Positions 37,714-46,732 of a stretch of DNA of 64,000 bases are shown piece by piece. Position 1 is the stretch's first letter. The number at the start of each line of letters is the position of its first letter. The notes under the pieces were generated by a model, which worked only from the letters and a program-made list of their open reading frames with translations, was not told where the DNA came from and searched no databases. A program made the position numbers and the translations under genes. This DNA is from Microbacterium sp. LWS13-1.2 (GTDB taxonomy: Bacteria > Actinomycetota > Actinomycetes > Actinomycetales > Microbacteriaceae), in NCBI RefSeq assembly GCF_040144835.1, contig NZ_CP151632.1, positions 4,030,001-4,094,000 of the forward strand, written 5' to 3'.

Positions 37714-39075
37714 TCAGTCGATGAAGCCGTCGAGGATGCTGCCGATCACCAGGCCGCCGAGGATGCCGCCCATCAGATCGCTGCCGCCGCTGCGGCGACC
37801 GCCGCCCCAGCCGCCCTGCTGACCGTAGCCCGGCCCGCCCCACTGGTCGGGCTGCGGGCGGGCGGCATCGATGTCGCGCTGCGCGAGCTGCAGCGCCTCG
37901 CTCGCGAGGAAGGCGGCGCGGCGGGCCATGGCGAACGCCTGCTCGCGGTGGTCCTCGTCGATCGTGGTGACCGCGGCTGCCGACGCCCCGAGGTAGCGGT
38001 CGAGGTCGAGGCGCACGCGCTCGGCCTCGGCGAAGCGCGTGCGGGCGTCGGCGCCGATCCAGCCCCGGTGACCGGCGATGACGTCCCGGGAGACAGCCAG
38101 CTGCCGATCGGCGTCGTCGATCGCGTGCCGGACGTGCTCGAGCGGTGGGATCGGACGAGCGGCGCGTTCGCGGGCGGCCGCGATCGCGGCATCCAGCCCG
38201 GCGTTCGCCTCGCGCAGGCGCGTGAGCTGCTCGAACGGATCGGTGTTGACGCCGGCGGCCGGAAGCGCGGCCAGAGCGGCCTGCAGCTCCGCGATCGCGG
38301 CGCTGACGGCGGGGGACTGGGGCTCTCGGAGGGCGACGACGAGGTCGCCGCGGGAGTCCTCGATGATCGCGGCGAGCGTGGACTCGGCGCGCAGCGCCTC
38401 GACCTCGAAGGTCTCGACGGCGTCGATCAGCGTCTCGGCGCGGCGGACCGACTCGGTCGACGCCTCGAGTGCCATGTTCGCCTGCTCGCGCTGTCCGGCC
38501 TCGCGGCGCCGCTCGGCGACGTCGGCGCTGTGCTCGGCGAACCCGAGCAGCTGCTCCGCCTCGGCGGGGTTCGCCTCGATCTGCGAGAGCGCGTGCGCCG
38601 AGTACCGGACCGCCAGCCGCTCGACGGTTGAACGGGCGTCGGGGAGGCGCAGTCGCAGCCGAGCGGCATCCGCTCGCACCCGCGCGATGACTTCGGGAGC
38701 GCGACGTGCTCGCTCGATCGCCGCCGCGAGCGCCTGGGTGCGGTCGTCGAGCAGATCCTCGGCCCACTCGCACAGCTGCACGATGCGCGCGTTGCGGGTG
38801 CGCAGCTCGTCAGGCGTGTCGGGGATCTCGTCGTGGTTCAGCTGGTGCAGGTGGAACGCTTCCTGCATATGGGTGCGCACGGACTCCACCGCCTCGCGGA
38901 GCTCGGTGGTCGGACCGGCGCCGAGTTCGGCGTCCGCGAACGCGAGCTCGTCGGTGGTGAGCCGCAGGCGCTCGTCCGCTGCCACCAGCGTCTGCTGCGC
39001 GCGGCGCGCCAGATCGGCGTCCTGCGTGTTCAGCTCTTCCTGCTCGCGCTTGCGTCTGCCCCAGAATCCGGCCAT
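37714..39075 (-). CDS. long coiled-coil protein of unknown function
   Basis: A 453-residue protein dominated by helices with heptad Ala, Leu, Arg and Glu (about 10-400), followed by a Gly-rich linker (QQGGWGGGRRSGG) and a hydrophobic C-terminal segment GGILGGLVIGSILDGFID. It resembles the C-terminal part of TPM-domain proteins of Actinobacteria but has no TPM domain or signal peptide. It may be a cytoplasmic structural or stress-related protein; no function can be assigned. ATG at 39075 has TAGGAT exactly 6 bases upstream, so it is probably leaderless. Confidence 0.75.
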   Translation of the reverse strand: MAGFWGRRKREQEELNTQDADLARRAQQTLVAADERLRLTTDELAFADAELGAGPTTELREAVESVRTHMQEAFHLHQLNHDEIPDTPDELRTRNARIVQLCEWAEDLLDDRTQALAAAIERARRAPEVIARVRADAARLRLRLPDARSTVERLAVRYSAHALSQIEANPAEAEQLLGFAEHSADVAERRREAGQREQANMALEASTESVRRAETLIDAVETFEVEALRAESTLAAIIEDSRGDLVVALREPQSPAVSAAIAELQAALAALPAAGVNTDPFEQLTRLREANAGLDAAIAAARERAARPIPPLEHVRHAIDDADRQLAVSRDVIAGHRGWIGADARTRFAEAERVRLDLDRYLGASAAAVTTIDEDHREQAFAMARRAAFLASEALQLAQRDIDAARPQPDQWGGPGYGQQGGWGGGRRSGGSDLMGGILGGLVIGSILDGFID

Positions 39076-39081
39076 GGATCG

Positions 39082-39087
39082 ATCCTA
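39082..39087 (-). promoter_or_regulatory. -10 element for leaderless coiled-coil gene
   Basis: On the minus strand TAGGAT is followed by 6 bases and the ATG at 39075. Confidence 0.5.
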
Positions 39088-39206
39088 CGGGGGCCGCTGA
39101 GAGCAAGCTGAAGCGAGCGGGCGGCGGTGTGCAATGTTCGCGCACAGCGTCGCCGCGCCGGGTGAGTGATCGCCCGGCGCGCCGTCACCCGTGGCGGCGG
39201 GGTGTC

Positions 39207-41045
39207 TCAGCCGTCGGTGCGCTTGTGCCGGGGCTTGCGCGCCGGCCGGTCGTCGTACGAGCCGCGGGCGCTCGAGTCGCCATAGCCGCGGCTGGTCGAA
39301 CCCCGGTCGTCGCGGCGGGGGCGAGAGGCGCCATCCGTCCGGCGCTGCGGGCGGCCGCTGTCGGGGCGCAGCTCGATGAGCTGTCCCGAGATGCGGGTGT
39401 CGGCGAGCCGGTCGAGGGCGTCGCGCGAGAGGTTCGCGGGAAGCTCGACGAGCGAGAAGTCGGGCATGATCTTGATCGCGCCGAAGTCGTCGCGGCGCAG
39501 GCCACCCTCGTTCGCGAGTGCGCCCACGATCTGACGCGGCTCGACGCGCTGGCGCTTGCCGACGGCGATGCGGTACGTCGCGAAGCCCTCGCGCGGGGCA
39601 CGGCGCTCGCCGCGCTCGGGACGGTCACCACGATCCGGCCGGTCGCCGCGGTCCGCACGCTCTCGCGAGGGCGAAGGCTCGGCGTCGGGCTCCAAGAGAA
39701 GTGGCGTGTCGCCCTGCGCCACCACGGCGAGGGCGGCGGCCACGTCGGCCTCGGGAACGTCGTGATTGCGGACGTAGTGGGCCACGATGTCGCGGAAGGC
39801 CTCGATGCGCTCGGCCTCGCCGAGGGCAGCGGTGATGCGGTCGTCGAAGCGCGAGAGGCGAGTCACGTTCACCTCGTCGACGCTCGGCAGCGGGATCTCG
39901 GTGAGCTGCTGACGGGTGGCGCGCTCGATCATCTTGACCAGGCCGCGCTCGCGCGGCGTGACGAAGCTGATGGCGTCGCCGCTGCGGCCGGCGCGACCGG
40001 TGCGGCCGATGCGGTGGACGTAGGACTCGGCATCCGTCGGGATGTCGTAGTTGACGACGTGCGAGACGCGCTCGACGTCGAGGCCACGGGCGGCGACGTC
40101 GGTCGCGACCAGGATGTCGAGCTTGCCCGACTTCAGCTGGTTGACCGTCTTCTCGCGCTGCGGCTGGGCGATGTCGCCGTTGATGGCGGCGGCGGAGTAG
40201 CCGCGTGCGCGGAGCTTCTCGGCGATCTCCTCGGTGACGCTGCGCGTCCGGCCGAAGACGATCATGCCGTCGAAGTTCTCGACCTCGAGGATGCGCGTGA
40301 GGGCGTCCATCTTCTGCTGCCACGCCGTGATGAGGTAGCGCTGCGAGATGTTCGCCGAGGTCTGGGTCTTGGACTTGACCGTGATCTCTTCGGGGTCGCG
40401 CAGGTACTGGGACGCGATCCGTCGGATCTGAGCGGGCATGGTGGCCGAGAACAGGGCGACCTGCTTGGTGGCGGGAGTCTCGGCGAGGATGGTCTCTACG
40501 TCCTCGGCGAAGCCCATCTTCAGCATCTCGTCGGCCTCGTCGAGGACCAGGTACTGCAGCGCAGAGAGGTCGAGAGTGCCCTTCTCGAGGTGGTCGATGA
40601 TGCGGCCCGGCGTTCCGACGACGATGTGCACGCCGCGTCGGAGAGCGGACAGCTGCACGCCGTAGCCCTGGCCGCCGTAGACGGGGAGGACGTGCACGTC
40701 CTTCAGGTGGCCGGCGTACTTCTCGAACGCCTCGCACACCTGCAGCGCGAGCTCGCGCGTCGGGGCGAGCACGAGCGCCTGCGGGGTCTTCTGCGACAGG
40801 TCGAGCCGGTCGATGATCGGCAGCGCGAACGCGGCGGTCTTTCCGGTTCCGGTCTGCGCCATTCCCACGACATCGCGCCCGCCGAGGAGCGTCGGGATGG
40901 TGGCCGCCTGGATCGCCGAAGGCGTCTCGTAGCCGATGCCCTTCAGCGCCTTGAGGACGGGCTGGCTGAGCCCGAGGTCGGAGAAGGTCATCGCTGCGGG
41001 CTCGGTCTGAGCCTCGACTTCGATCTGATCGGCGTTCGTGTGCAC
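39207..41045 (-). CDS. deaD: DEAD-box ATP-dependent RNA helicase, DeaD/CsdA-like
   Basis: A 612-residue helicase with the full motif set: a Q motif at about 20-45, AQTGTGKTAAF (I), PTRELALQV (Ia), DEAD (II), SAT (III), ARGLD and HRIGRTGRAG (V, VI). A DbpA/CsdA-type RNA-binding domain (about 495-560, with GRVYGALA-like GALANEGG and FSLVELPANLSRDALDRL) and an Arg-Gly-rich tail follow. It unwinds structured RNA in ribosome assembly and at low temperature. The GTG start at 41045 has TACGCT 5 bases upstream, consistent with a leaderless transcript; an internal ATG at residue 19 is an alternative. Confidence 0.94.
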   Translation of the reverse strand: MHTNADQIEVEAQTEPAAMTFSDLGLSQPVLKALKGIGYETPSAIQAATIPTLLGGRDVVGMAQTGTGKTAAFALPIIDRLDLSQKTPQALVLAPTRELALQVCEAFEKYAGHLKDVHVLPVYGGQGYGVQLSALRRGVHIVVGTPGRIIDHLEKGTLDLSALQYLVLDEADEMLKMGFAEDVETILAETPATKQVALFSATMPAQIRRIASQYLRDPEEITVKSKTQTSANISQRYLITAWQQKMDALTRILEVENFDGMIVFGRTRSVTEEIAEKLRARGYSAAAINGDIAQPQREKTVNQLKSGKLDILVATDVAARGLDVERVSHVVNYDIPTDAESYVHRIGRTGRAGRSGDAISFVTPRERGLVKMIERATRQQLTEIPLPSVDEVNVTRLSRFDDRITAALGEAERIEAFRDIVAHYVRNHDVPEADVAAALAVVAQGDTPLLLEPDAEPSPSRERADRGDRPDRGDRPERGERRAPREGFATYRIAVGKRQRVEPRQIVGALANEGGLRRDDFGAIKIMPDFSLVELPANLSRDALDRLADTRISGQLIELRPDSGRPQRRTDGASRPRRDDRGSTSRGYGDSSARGSYDDRPARKPRHKRTDG

Positions 41046-41136
41046 AGTTAAGCGTAGCGGGACCCGCCTGGGAGACGACAGGATGCCGCTTCCCGCGCGA
41101 TCTCGGACGCCCTGAGCTGCGGCATCCGCGGTCCCG

Positions 41137-41204
41137 GATCAGGTGATTTCGCGGAGGTAGGACGGTCTGCGCCGAAACGGTCCTACCCCGGCGAAATCAC
41201 CTGA
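41137..41204. repeat. GATCAGGTGATTTCGC palindromic element, copy 1
   Basis: A 68-base imperfect palindrome whose left arm begins GATCAGGTGATTTCGCGG and right arm ends GCGAAATCACCTGAA; GTAGGAC/GTCCTAC pair inside. Copy 2 is at 51739-51807 and the first 28 bases are identical. It is in the 242-base gap between the FtsX-like permease end and deaD. Confidence 0.9.
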
Positions 41205-41287
41205 ATTCGTAACAGGGGGGGCGCGACCCGCAGGAGCGTGCGGCGACGGTGGCTCGAACCGACGACGCGGCAGCGGGGACCGATACG

Positions 41288-44155
41288 TCAGGTGATCGCC
41301 GTGCGGCGGGTGAGGTCGGGGTGCCGCGGTGGCACGAGCCAGTTCACGAGTGCGATCGCGAGCGGCAGGCCGAGACAGAACGCGCCCAGTACCTGCCACG
41401 GGATGTCGGCGAGCAGAAGAGCGCCCTGCGACTGGATCGCGAAGCCGATGGGCGGCAGGATGCCGGCGATGGCGCCCGCCATCGTGCCGAAGCCCGCGAT
41501 GATGAGGCCCTGCCAGAATCCGACGTTCCGGCGCAGCACCGGCGTCCCGCCCACGCCGGCGAGCGTCGCGTCGTCCGGCCGCCGTTCGAAGCGGGCCAGC
41601 CCCAGGGCGACGGCGCTCGCGCCGAGTACGAGGACGGTCACGACGGACAGCAGCGGGACGAGCCAGGTAGCGTCGCTCGGCGGCCCCGCCTCGACGGTCT
41701 GCGCGAGCGTGAAGTCCTCACCGCTCGCGAGCTCGACCTGAGCCTGGAGGCGGTCGCGCTCCTGCGTCGACAGCGGCGCCTCGAGCGAGGCGATCACGCG
41801 TTCGGGGACCGCGGCGATGCCGAGTCGATCCGCCGTGGCCGGGGCGATGGCGATCGCGGTCGGCTGCCGCGGTGCGTCGACGACGATCGCGTCGACCTGC
41901 TCCGTCCATGCGGGGTCGGCGATTCGCCGGTCCGACGACGGTATCCAGACGTTGCTCGGCATCCCATCGATGAGGTCGCCGCCCGACCATGCCGCGATCG
42001 AGATCTCGCCGTCCGTGACGAAGCGCTCGTCCGCCACGATCGCCGCGCCGTCGCGGTAAGCGGCACGCTGACCGGCAGTCAGCGTGATGCCGAGCACCGT
42101 CTCCAGATCCTCGGGTTCCACCACGGACAGCGGATTGTCGGGATCCTGGCCGTTCGAGGTGAAGCTGTCGTCCCGCTCAGGATCGAGCAGGTGCTGCGGG
42201 GGAAGCAGGGCGATCGCGAGGGTGAGCTCGTCCGGCACCTCTTCCGGCGAGCCGTAGTTCCAGTGACTCGGCTGCTGCCGCGCGACGACGGCGAGATCGG
42301 TGGCGCCCGTATCCTCCGCGACGTCCACCGCGGCGGCCCTACCGTCCTCCGCCGCGTCGGGGTCGATCAGCCCCGTCGTGCCGGCGGCACCCGGCCAGAT
42401 GTTGATCGAGAGACTCCCGGGAGGGGCGGCGTAGTACCAGGTGCGCGCGTTCTGAGCCGTCTGCATCGAGGACTGCCCGACCGCGAACACCCCGATGAAC
42501 ACCGTCGCGGCGATGGCCGCGAAGGCCGGCACCGTGCGCCCCGCATTGGAGGCGGCATCCCGCGACGCGATCCTGGCCGCGAGCCCCACGCGGGAGAGGA
42601 TCCGGGACGTCATCCACAGGAGCCAGCCGCCCGACATGAGGATGCCCACCTGCGTGAGGATCGGACCGACGACGATGCCGAACGCCGGGATGTATCGCAG
42701 CGGGGAGTCGCCCGGGAGGTCGGAGACGTTCACCGCGGCGACCACGACGGCGCACGCGATCGTCACCGCGACGCCGACGACCAGCACGATGGATCCCCAC
42801 ACCGGCCGCGCCACTCCCGGCTTCTGCGGGCGCCGAGCGCCACTCAGCGCGCGGAGGACGTCGGTCTTCGCGACCGTGCGAGCCGGGACCAGCGCTGCCG
42901 CGGTGCCCACCACGATCGCGAACACCAAGATGGCGGCGAGCCCCGGCCAGGGCACGTGGAAGCCCCAGTACTGCGTGGCGCTCCCGTCGGCCGTGAGCGC
43001 GACGACGAGTGCCGCTGTTCCGACGCCGAGGATGAGCCCGATGAGACCGCCGAGTGCGCCGAGCGTCGTGCCCTGGAGCAGGACGATCCGCGAGAGATCG
43101 CCCCGATTCGCTCCGACGCTCGCGGCCACGGCGAGCGACCGCTGCTGACGGCGTGCCGTCACCGCGAACGCGGCGCCCGCGAGCATGACCACGACATAGG
43201 CCGCGAACAGTCCGCCCGCCGAGATCACGAGCACGATCGGCCACACGCTCGCCCACTGGTCCAGCACCGAGCCGCGCACCTCTTCGCGCAGCGCGGTCGG
43301 CGGATCGAGCACCACTGCGCGCGAGTACGCGACGACGCCGTCTTCGTTGAGCGCCTGCACGCCCTCCCACGACAGGGCGAGCGCGGGCAGATACCAGCGT
43401 CGCTCGCCGCCGATCACGCCGCGCAGTTCGGCGGTGCCCGGCAGGAACACCGCACTGGCGGCATCGGGCAGGATCGCGGCATCCAGCGTTCCTACGATCT
43501 CGAAGGTGCCCGCGCCGTCGGCGAGCGTCAGATCCTCGCCGATACCGACGTCCAGCCGTTCGAGGGTCGCCGGAGTCACCATCGCCTCGGTCGCGCTCGT
43601 CGGACGCTCGCCGTCGACGATGTCGAACGCACCCGAGAATCGCGGGTCCCAGGCGTCGCCCGTCCACGCCGCGACGAGACCCACGCCGTCACGCGTCTCG
43701 ATGCGCGCGCTCGCGCTGGTGAGGAGGACCGTCTCGGTGCCTGCCGGCAGCGCGTCGGTCGGGTCATCGGCGATCGGTCCGTCGGGCAGCTCCCAGCTGC
43801 CGTCGTCGCCCGCCGGATAACCCGTCCACTGCGGCTGCGTGGGCGCTTGCCAGAACCCTTCGCCCGGGACGCCGGCGGGAGCGACCCATGCCTGCATCTC
43901 ACCCAGCTCGGCCCGCAATCTGTCTTCTGGCGCGCCGAGAGTGCTCGCGGCGAAGATGCCGTAGGCGCTCATCGCGGCGATGGGAAGCGCCACGAGTGTC
44001 GCGATCAGCAGGCTCGACAGCCTGGTGCGGCGCACCTGCCGGCGAGCCAGCAGCGCCGCGACGCGCCACCGCGACCATCCGCCCCCGCGCGCACGCAGCG
44101 CTGAAGCCTCCTGCTTCACGCTCGCCTCGACGGGCGCCTCGAGAACCCCCGTCAT
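41288..44155 (-). CDS. large FtsX-type ABC transporter permease
   Basis: A 955-residue permease with an N-terminal membrane helix (about 45-68), a large extracytoplasmic domain, two FtsX-type groups of four or so helices (about 315-560 and 850-945) and another extracytoplasmic domain, an arrangement typical of MacB/lipoprotein-type exporters in Actinobacteria. It is encoded right after its ATPase, with ATGA overlap. The transported compound is unknown; peptides, lipids or antibiotics are possible. The longer open frame to 44776 runs under the ATPase gene and is not the start. Confidence 0.88.
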   Translation of the reverse strand: MTGVLEAPVEASVKQEASALRARGGGWSRWRVAALLARRQVRRTRLSSLLIATLVALPIAAMSAYGIFAASTLGAPEDRLRAELGEMQAWVAPAGVPGEGFWQAPTQPQWTGYPAGDDGSWELPDGPIADDPTDALPAGTETVLLTSASARIETRDGVGLVAAWTGDAWDPRFSGAFDIVDGERPTSATEAMVTPATLERLDVGIGEDLTLADGAGTFEIVGTLDAAILPDAASAVFLPGTAELRGVIGGERRWYLPALALSWEGVQALNEDGVVAYSRAVVLDPPTALREEVRGSVLDQWASVWPIVLVISAGGLFAAYVVVMLAGAAFAVTARRQQRSLAVAASVGANRGDLSRIVLLQGTTLGALGGLIGLILGVGTAALVVALTADGSATQYWGFHVPWPGLAAILVFAIVVGTAAALVPARTVAKTDVLRALSGARRPQKPGVARPVWGSIVLVVGVAVTIACAVVVAAVNVSDLPGDSPLRYIPAFGIVVGPILTQVGILMSGGWLLWMTSRILSRVGLAARIASRDAASNAGRTVPAFAAIAATVFIGVFAVGQSSMQTAQNARTWYYAAPPGSLSINIWPGAAGTTGLIDPDAAEDGRAAAVDVAEDTGATDLAVVARQQPSHWNYGSPEEVPDELTLAIALLPPQHLLDPERDDSFTSNGQDPDNPLSVVEPEDLETVLGITLTAGQRAAYRDGAAIVADERFVTDGEISIAAWSGGDLIDGMPSNVWIPSSDRRIADPAWTEQVDAIVVDAPRQPTAIAIAPATADRLGIAAVPERVIASLEAPLSTQERDRLQAQVELASGEDFTLAQTVEAGPPSDATWLVPLLSVVTVLVLGASAVALGLARFERRPDDATLAGVGGTPVLRRNVGFWQGLIIAGFGTMAGAIAGILPPIGFAIQSQGALLLADIPWQVLGAFCLGLPLAIALVNWLVPPRHPDLTRRTAIT

Positions 44156-44871
44156 CGCGGCCCGGCGAGCAGGGACTCCGCGCCGGCGCGGCGGGACTCG
44201 TCGATGATCCGGCCGTCGCGGAGGAACACGATGCGGTCGGCGAAGGCGGCATGGCGGGCTTCGTGGGTGACCAGGATGCCGGCGGCTCCGGCATCCACCC
44301 GCGCGCGAAGCATCTTCAGCACGAGCTCGCCGGTCACCGAGTCGAGTGCGCCGGTCGGCTCGTCCGCGAGGATCAGACGGCGGCCGCCGACGACGGCCCG
44401 TGCGATGGCGACGCGCTGCTGCTGGCCGCCCGACAGGTCGTCGGGGTACGCGTCCGCCTTGGCCTCGAGGCCGACCGATGCGAGCGCGTCGCGTCCGGCG
44501 CGACGGGCGACCCGGGTACGGAACCCGTCCAGCTCCAGCGGCAGCGTGACGTTCTCCAACGCCGTGAGCGTCGGGATGAGGTTGAAGTCCTGGAACACGA
44601 AGCCGAGCGAACGTCGCCGCAGGCGTGCCAGCTGCTTCGGCGACTGCTCGCTGAGGTAGGCGCCTTCCACGACGACTTCGCCCGTCGTGGGGATCGCCAG
44701 CCCGCCCGAGATCGCCAGCAGCGTGGACTTGCCCGATCCCGACGGTCCCATCACCGCGACCAGTTCGCCGCGGCACACCTCGAGGTCGACGCCCGAGAGA
44801 GCTGAGACGGCGGTGGCACCCGTGCCGTACTGCTGCGTGACGCCGATGAGCCGCAGCACCGTGTCGGTCAT
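44152..44871 (-). CDS. ABC transporter ATP-binding protein, LolD/MacB type
   Basis: A 239-residue ATPase with Walker A GPSGSGKST (about 40-48), Q loop, signature LSGGQQQRVAIARA and Walker B LILADEPTGALDS, then a His switch in VTHEARHA. This sequence type powers FtsX-type permeases. It is the partner of the 955-residue permease and overlaps the PadR stop by 4 bases. Confidence 0.93.
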   Translation of the reverse strand: MTDTVLRLIGVTQQYGTGATAVSALSGVDLEVCRGELVAVMGPSGSGKSTLLAISGGLAIPTTGEVVVEGAYLSEQSPKQLARLRRRSLGFVFQDFNLIPTLTALENVTLPLELDGFRTRVARRAGRDALASVGLEAKADAYPDDLSGGQQQRVAIARAVVGGRRLILADEPTGALDSVTGELVLKMLRARVDAGAAGILVTHEARHAAFADRIVFLRDGRIIDESRRAGAESLLAGPR

Positions 44872-44897
44872 CGCGTCGTCTCGACGGGTTCGACCGG
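44868..44897 (-). repeat. repeat-derived PadR C-terminal tail
   Basis: The segment encoding SPVEPVETTR contains GTCGAACCCGTCGAGAC, close to the genomic intergenic repeat family at 15203 and 25919, read through in frame to the stop codon. Confidence 0.4.
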
Positions 44898-45485
44898 CGA
44901 CTCCTTCGCGGGGCGGCCGCGCTTTGGCTTGTCCGTCGACAGCTGCAGGGCCATCGCGTGATCGGGATGCAGCGCCAGACGCTGCTCGGAATGATCGAGC
45001 CAGCGCACCTCGGCCTCGGCGGCGAAGATCATGGAGTCGACGACGAGCGACCAGGCGAGCTCCTCGGGCCCGTCGGGGTTCGCACCCGCGTACTTGGCCC
45101 GGTTGAGCTCCTGCAGCTGGGTGAGTGACGCGCGGCGCTGCGTCTGGATGATGTCCGAGACGTCGACGCCGGGGAGAGTCGCGGCGACGGCCAGCTTGAT
45201 CGCCAGCTCGTCGCGGGTGCCCTGGCTGCGCTGGACCGGCGAGCTCAGCCAGGCGTGCGCCTCGGCGGCTCCGGCATCCGTGATCTGCCAGTAGACATGG
45301 CCCTGTTCGTCGATGTCTCCCTTCTCGACGAGGCCGTCGCGTTCGAGGCGGTCGAGCGTGTTGTAGATCTGACCGACGTTGAGCGGCCAGGTGGACCCGG
45401 TGCGGCGGTCGAACTCAGCGCGCAGCTGGTAGCCGTAGCACGGACCTTGATCGAGGATGGCGAGCAGACTCTGTCGGACGGACAC
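44868..45485 (-). CDS. PadR-family transcriptional regulator
   Basis: A 205-residue regulator: the N-terminal winged helix (about 3-85, with YGYQLRAEFDRRTGSTWPLNVGQIYNTLDRLERDGLVE as typical part) is followed by a helical dimerisation domain (Vir_act_alpha_C type). GTG at 45485 has the strong AAGGAG site. PadR proteins repress multidrug or antimicrobial-peptide exporters until a ligand binds; here it sits between two ABC transporters. Its last ten residues (SPVEPVETTR) look like a translated intergenic repeat. Confidence 0.9.
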   Translation of the reverse strand: MSVRQSLLAILDQGPCYGYQLRAEFDRRTGSTWPLNVGQIYNTLDRLERDGLVEKGDIDEQGHVYWQITDAGAAEAHAWLSSPVQRSQGTRDELAIKLAVAATLPGVDVSDIIQTQRRASLTQLQELNRAKYAGANPDGPEELAWSLVVDSMIFAAEAEVRWLDHSEQRLALHPDHAMALQLSTDKPKRGRPAKESPVEPVETTR

Positions 45486-45520
45486 GGGAGCTCCTTCGGG
45501 TCGGAGGTGACGGATTCGCG

Positions 45521-46732
45521 TCAGAAGCGCAGCGCGTCGATGACGTTCGAACGCACCGCGACGAGGGCGGGGATGAACCCGGCGAGCGCGCCGATCGCCA
45601 CAGCGGCGACGAGACCGGTCAGGGCCGCGCGCATCGGGAACGGCGGGACGTCCTGCATCCCCTGGAACATCTCGAGCACGAACGGGGCCTTGAGGACGGC
45701 GACGGCGATGGCGATGCCGACCACGCCCGCGACCGCCGTCGCGACGACCGACTCGAGCATCACGGATGAGAAGATGCGGCTGCCGGTCGCGCCGAAGCTG
45801 CGGCGGACGCCGATCTCGCGGATGCGCTGGCGCATCGCGACGAGCTGGATGTTGACGAGGCCGAGACCACCGAGCAGCAGCACGAGGCCCGCGATCCCGC
45901 CGGTGACCAGCTCGAACGTCTGCGCGTACTGCGCCTGATCCGGTCGCGACGCCCAGTCGGTGCGGCTCACCATGACCTCGACACCGGCGTCCAGGCCCGC
46001 CCGGAGATCGGCGGCGAGGACAGGGCCGATCTCCGCCGCCATCTCTTCGGGAACCCACGTCTCCCACATGATCGCCATGTCGGGGGGAAGGATGCCGCTC
46101 TGCGCGGTGTAGTCCTCGTACAGCATCGTCAGGTGCTTGTCTTCGTCGCCGGTGTACTCCCGCGGCGTCACTCCGACCACGGTGTACGTCCCGCCGGCAT
46201 CGCCCCCGACCTGCAGCGCGAACCCTGATGCGAGGTCGGGGCGACCGTAGACGTCCCACAGCGCCTCGGTGATGACGACCGGGGGAGAGGCGAGCTCGAC
46301 GTCGGCAGCGGTGAACCAGCGTCCTTCGAGGAGCGGCGTGCGGTGGATCACCGGGTACGCCGGGTCGACGAGTCGTGTCGGCACCTGCCGCACCTGCTCG
46401 GGAGTCTGCAGCGGCAGCATCACCGGATCCACGAGCCGCGTGAGGTGCGAGAACTCGTACCGCTCGGCCACCCGGTCGACGTGGGCGCCGAACGCCTCCC
46501 AGTCCATCGGTGCGCCGTCGGAGCTGTTCGCGGTGAACTGCAGCGTCGCGGGGCGGCCTCCGATTCGGTCCGACTGCTCCGCCATCTGCTGCTGCTGATA
46601 CTCGCTGAGGGCGACGACCGCGGTGATCGCCCCGACCGAGACGGCGATGCCGATGAGGCTCAGCAGCACGCGCAGCTTGTGGTGGCGGATCTCCGACCAG
46701 GCCTCGCCCAGGGCGCCGACCAGGCCGCTCAT
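45521..46732 (-). CDS. MacB-like ABC transporter permease (FtsX type)
   Basis: A 403-residue permease: one N-terminal membrane helix (about 18-40), a periplasmic-type MacB core domain (about 45-275) and three C-terminal helices (about 285-310, 335-360, 370-395) form the standard four-helix MacB layout. Its ATPase gene overlaps by 4 bases upstream, and a MacA-like adaptor is two genes upstream. It likely extrudes a peptide or drug across the membrane; Gram-positive organisms lack TolC, so it would act with the adaptor alone. Confidence 0.9.
   Translation of the reverse strand: MSGLVGALGEAWSEIRHHKLRVLLSLIGIAVSVGAITAVVALSEYQQQQMAEQSDRIGGRPATLQFTANSSDGAPMDWEAFGAHVDRVAERYEFSHLTRLVDPVMLPLQTPEQVRQVPTRLVDPAYPVIHRTPLLEGRWFTAADVELASPPVVITEALWDVYGRPDLASGFALQVGGDAGGTYTVVGVTPREYTGDEDKHLTMLYEDYTAQSGILPPDMAIMWETWVPEEMAAEIGPVLAADLRAGLDAGVEVMVSRTDWASRPDQAQYAQTFELVTGGIAGLVLLLGGLGLVNIQLVAMRQRIREIGVRRSFGATGSRIFSSVMLESVVATAVAGVVGIAIAVAVLKAPFVLEMFQGMQDVPPFPMRAALTGLVAAVAIGALAGFIPALVAVRSNVIDALRF

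Noticed and set aside
41249..44104. A 951-codon plus-strand frame opposite the large permease
   Set aside because: Arg/Asp/Glu-rich mirror of the permease, no domain.
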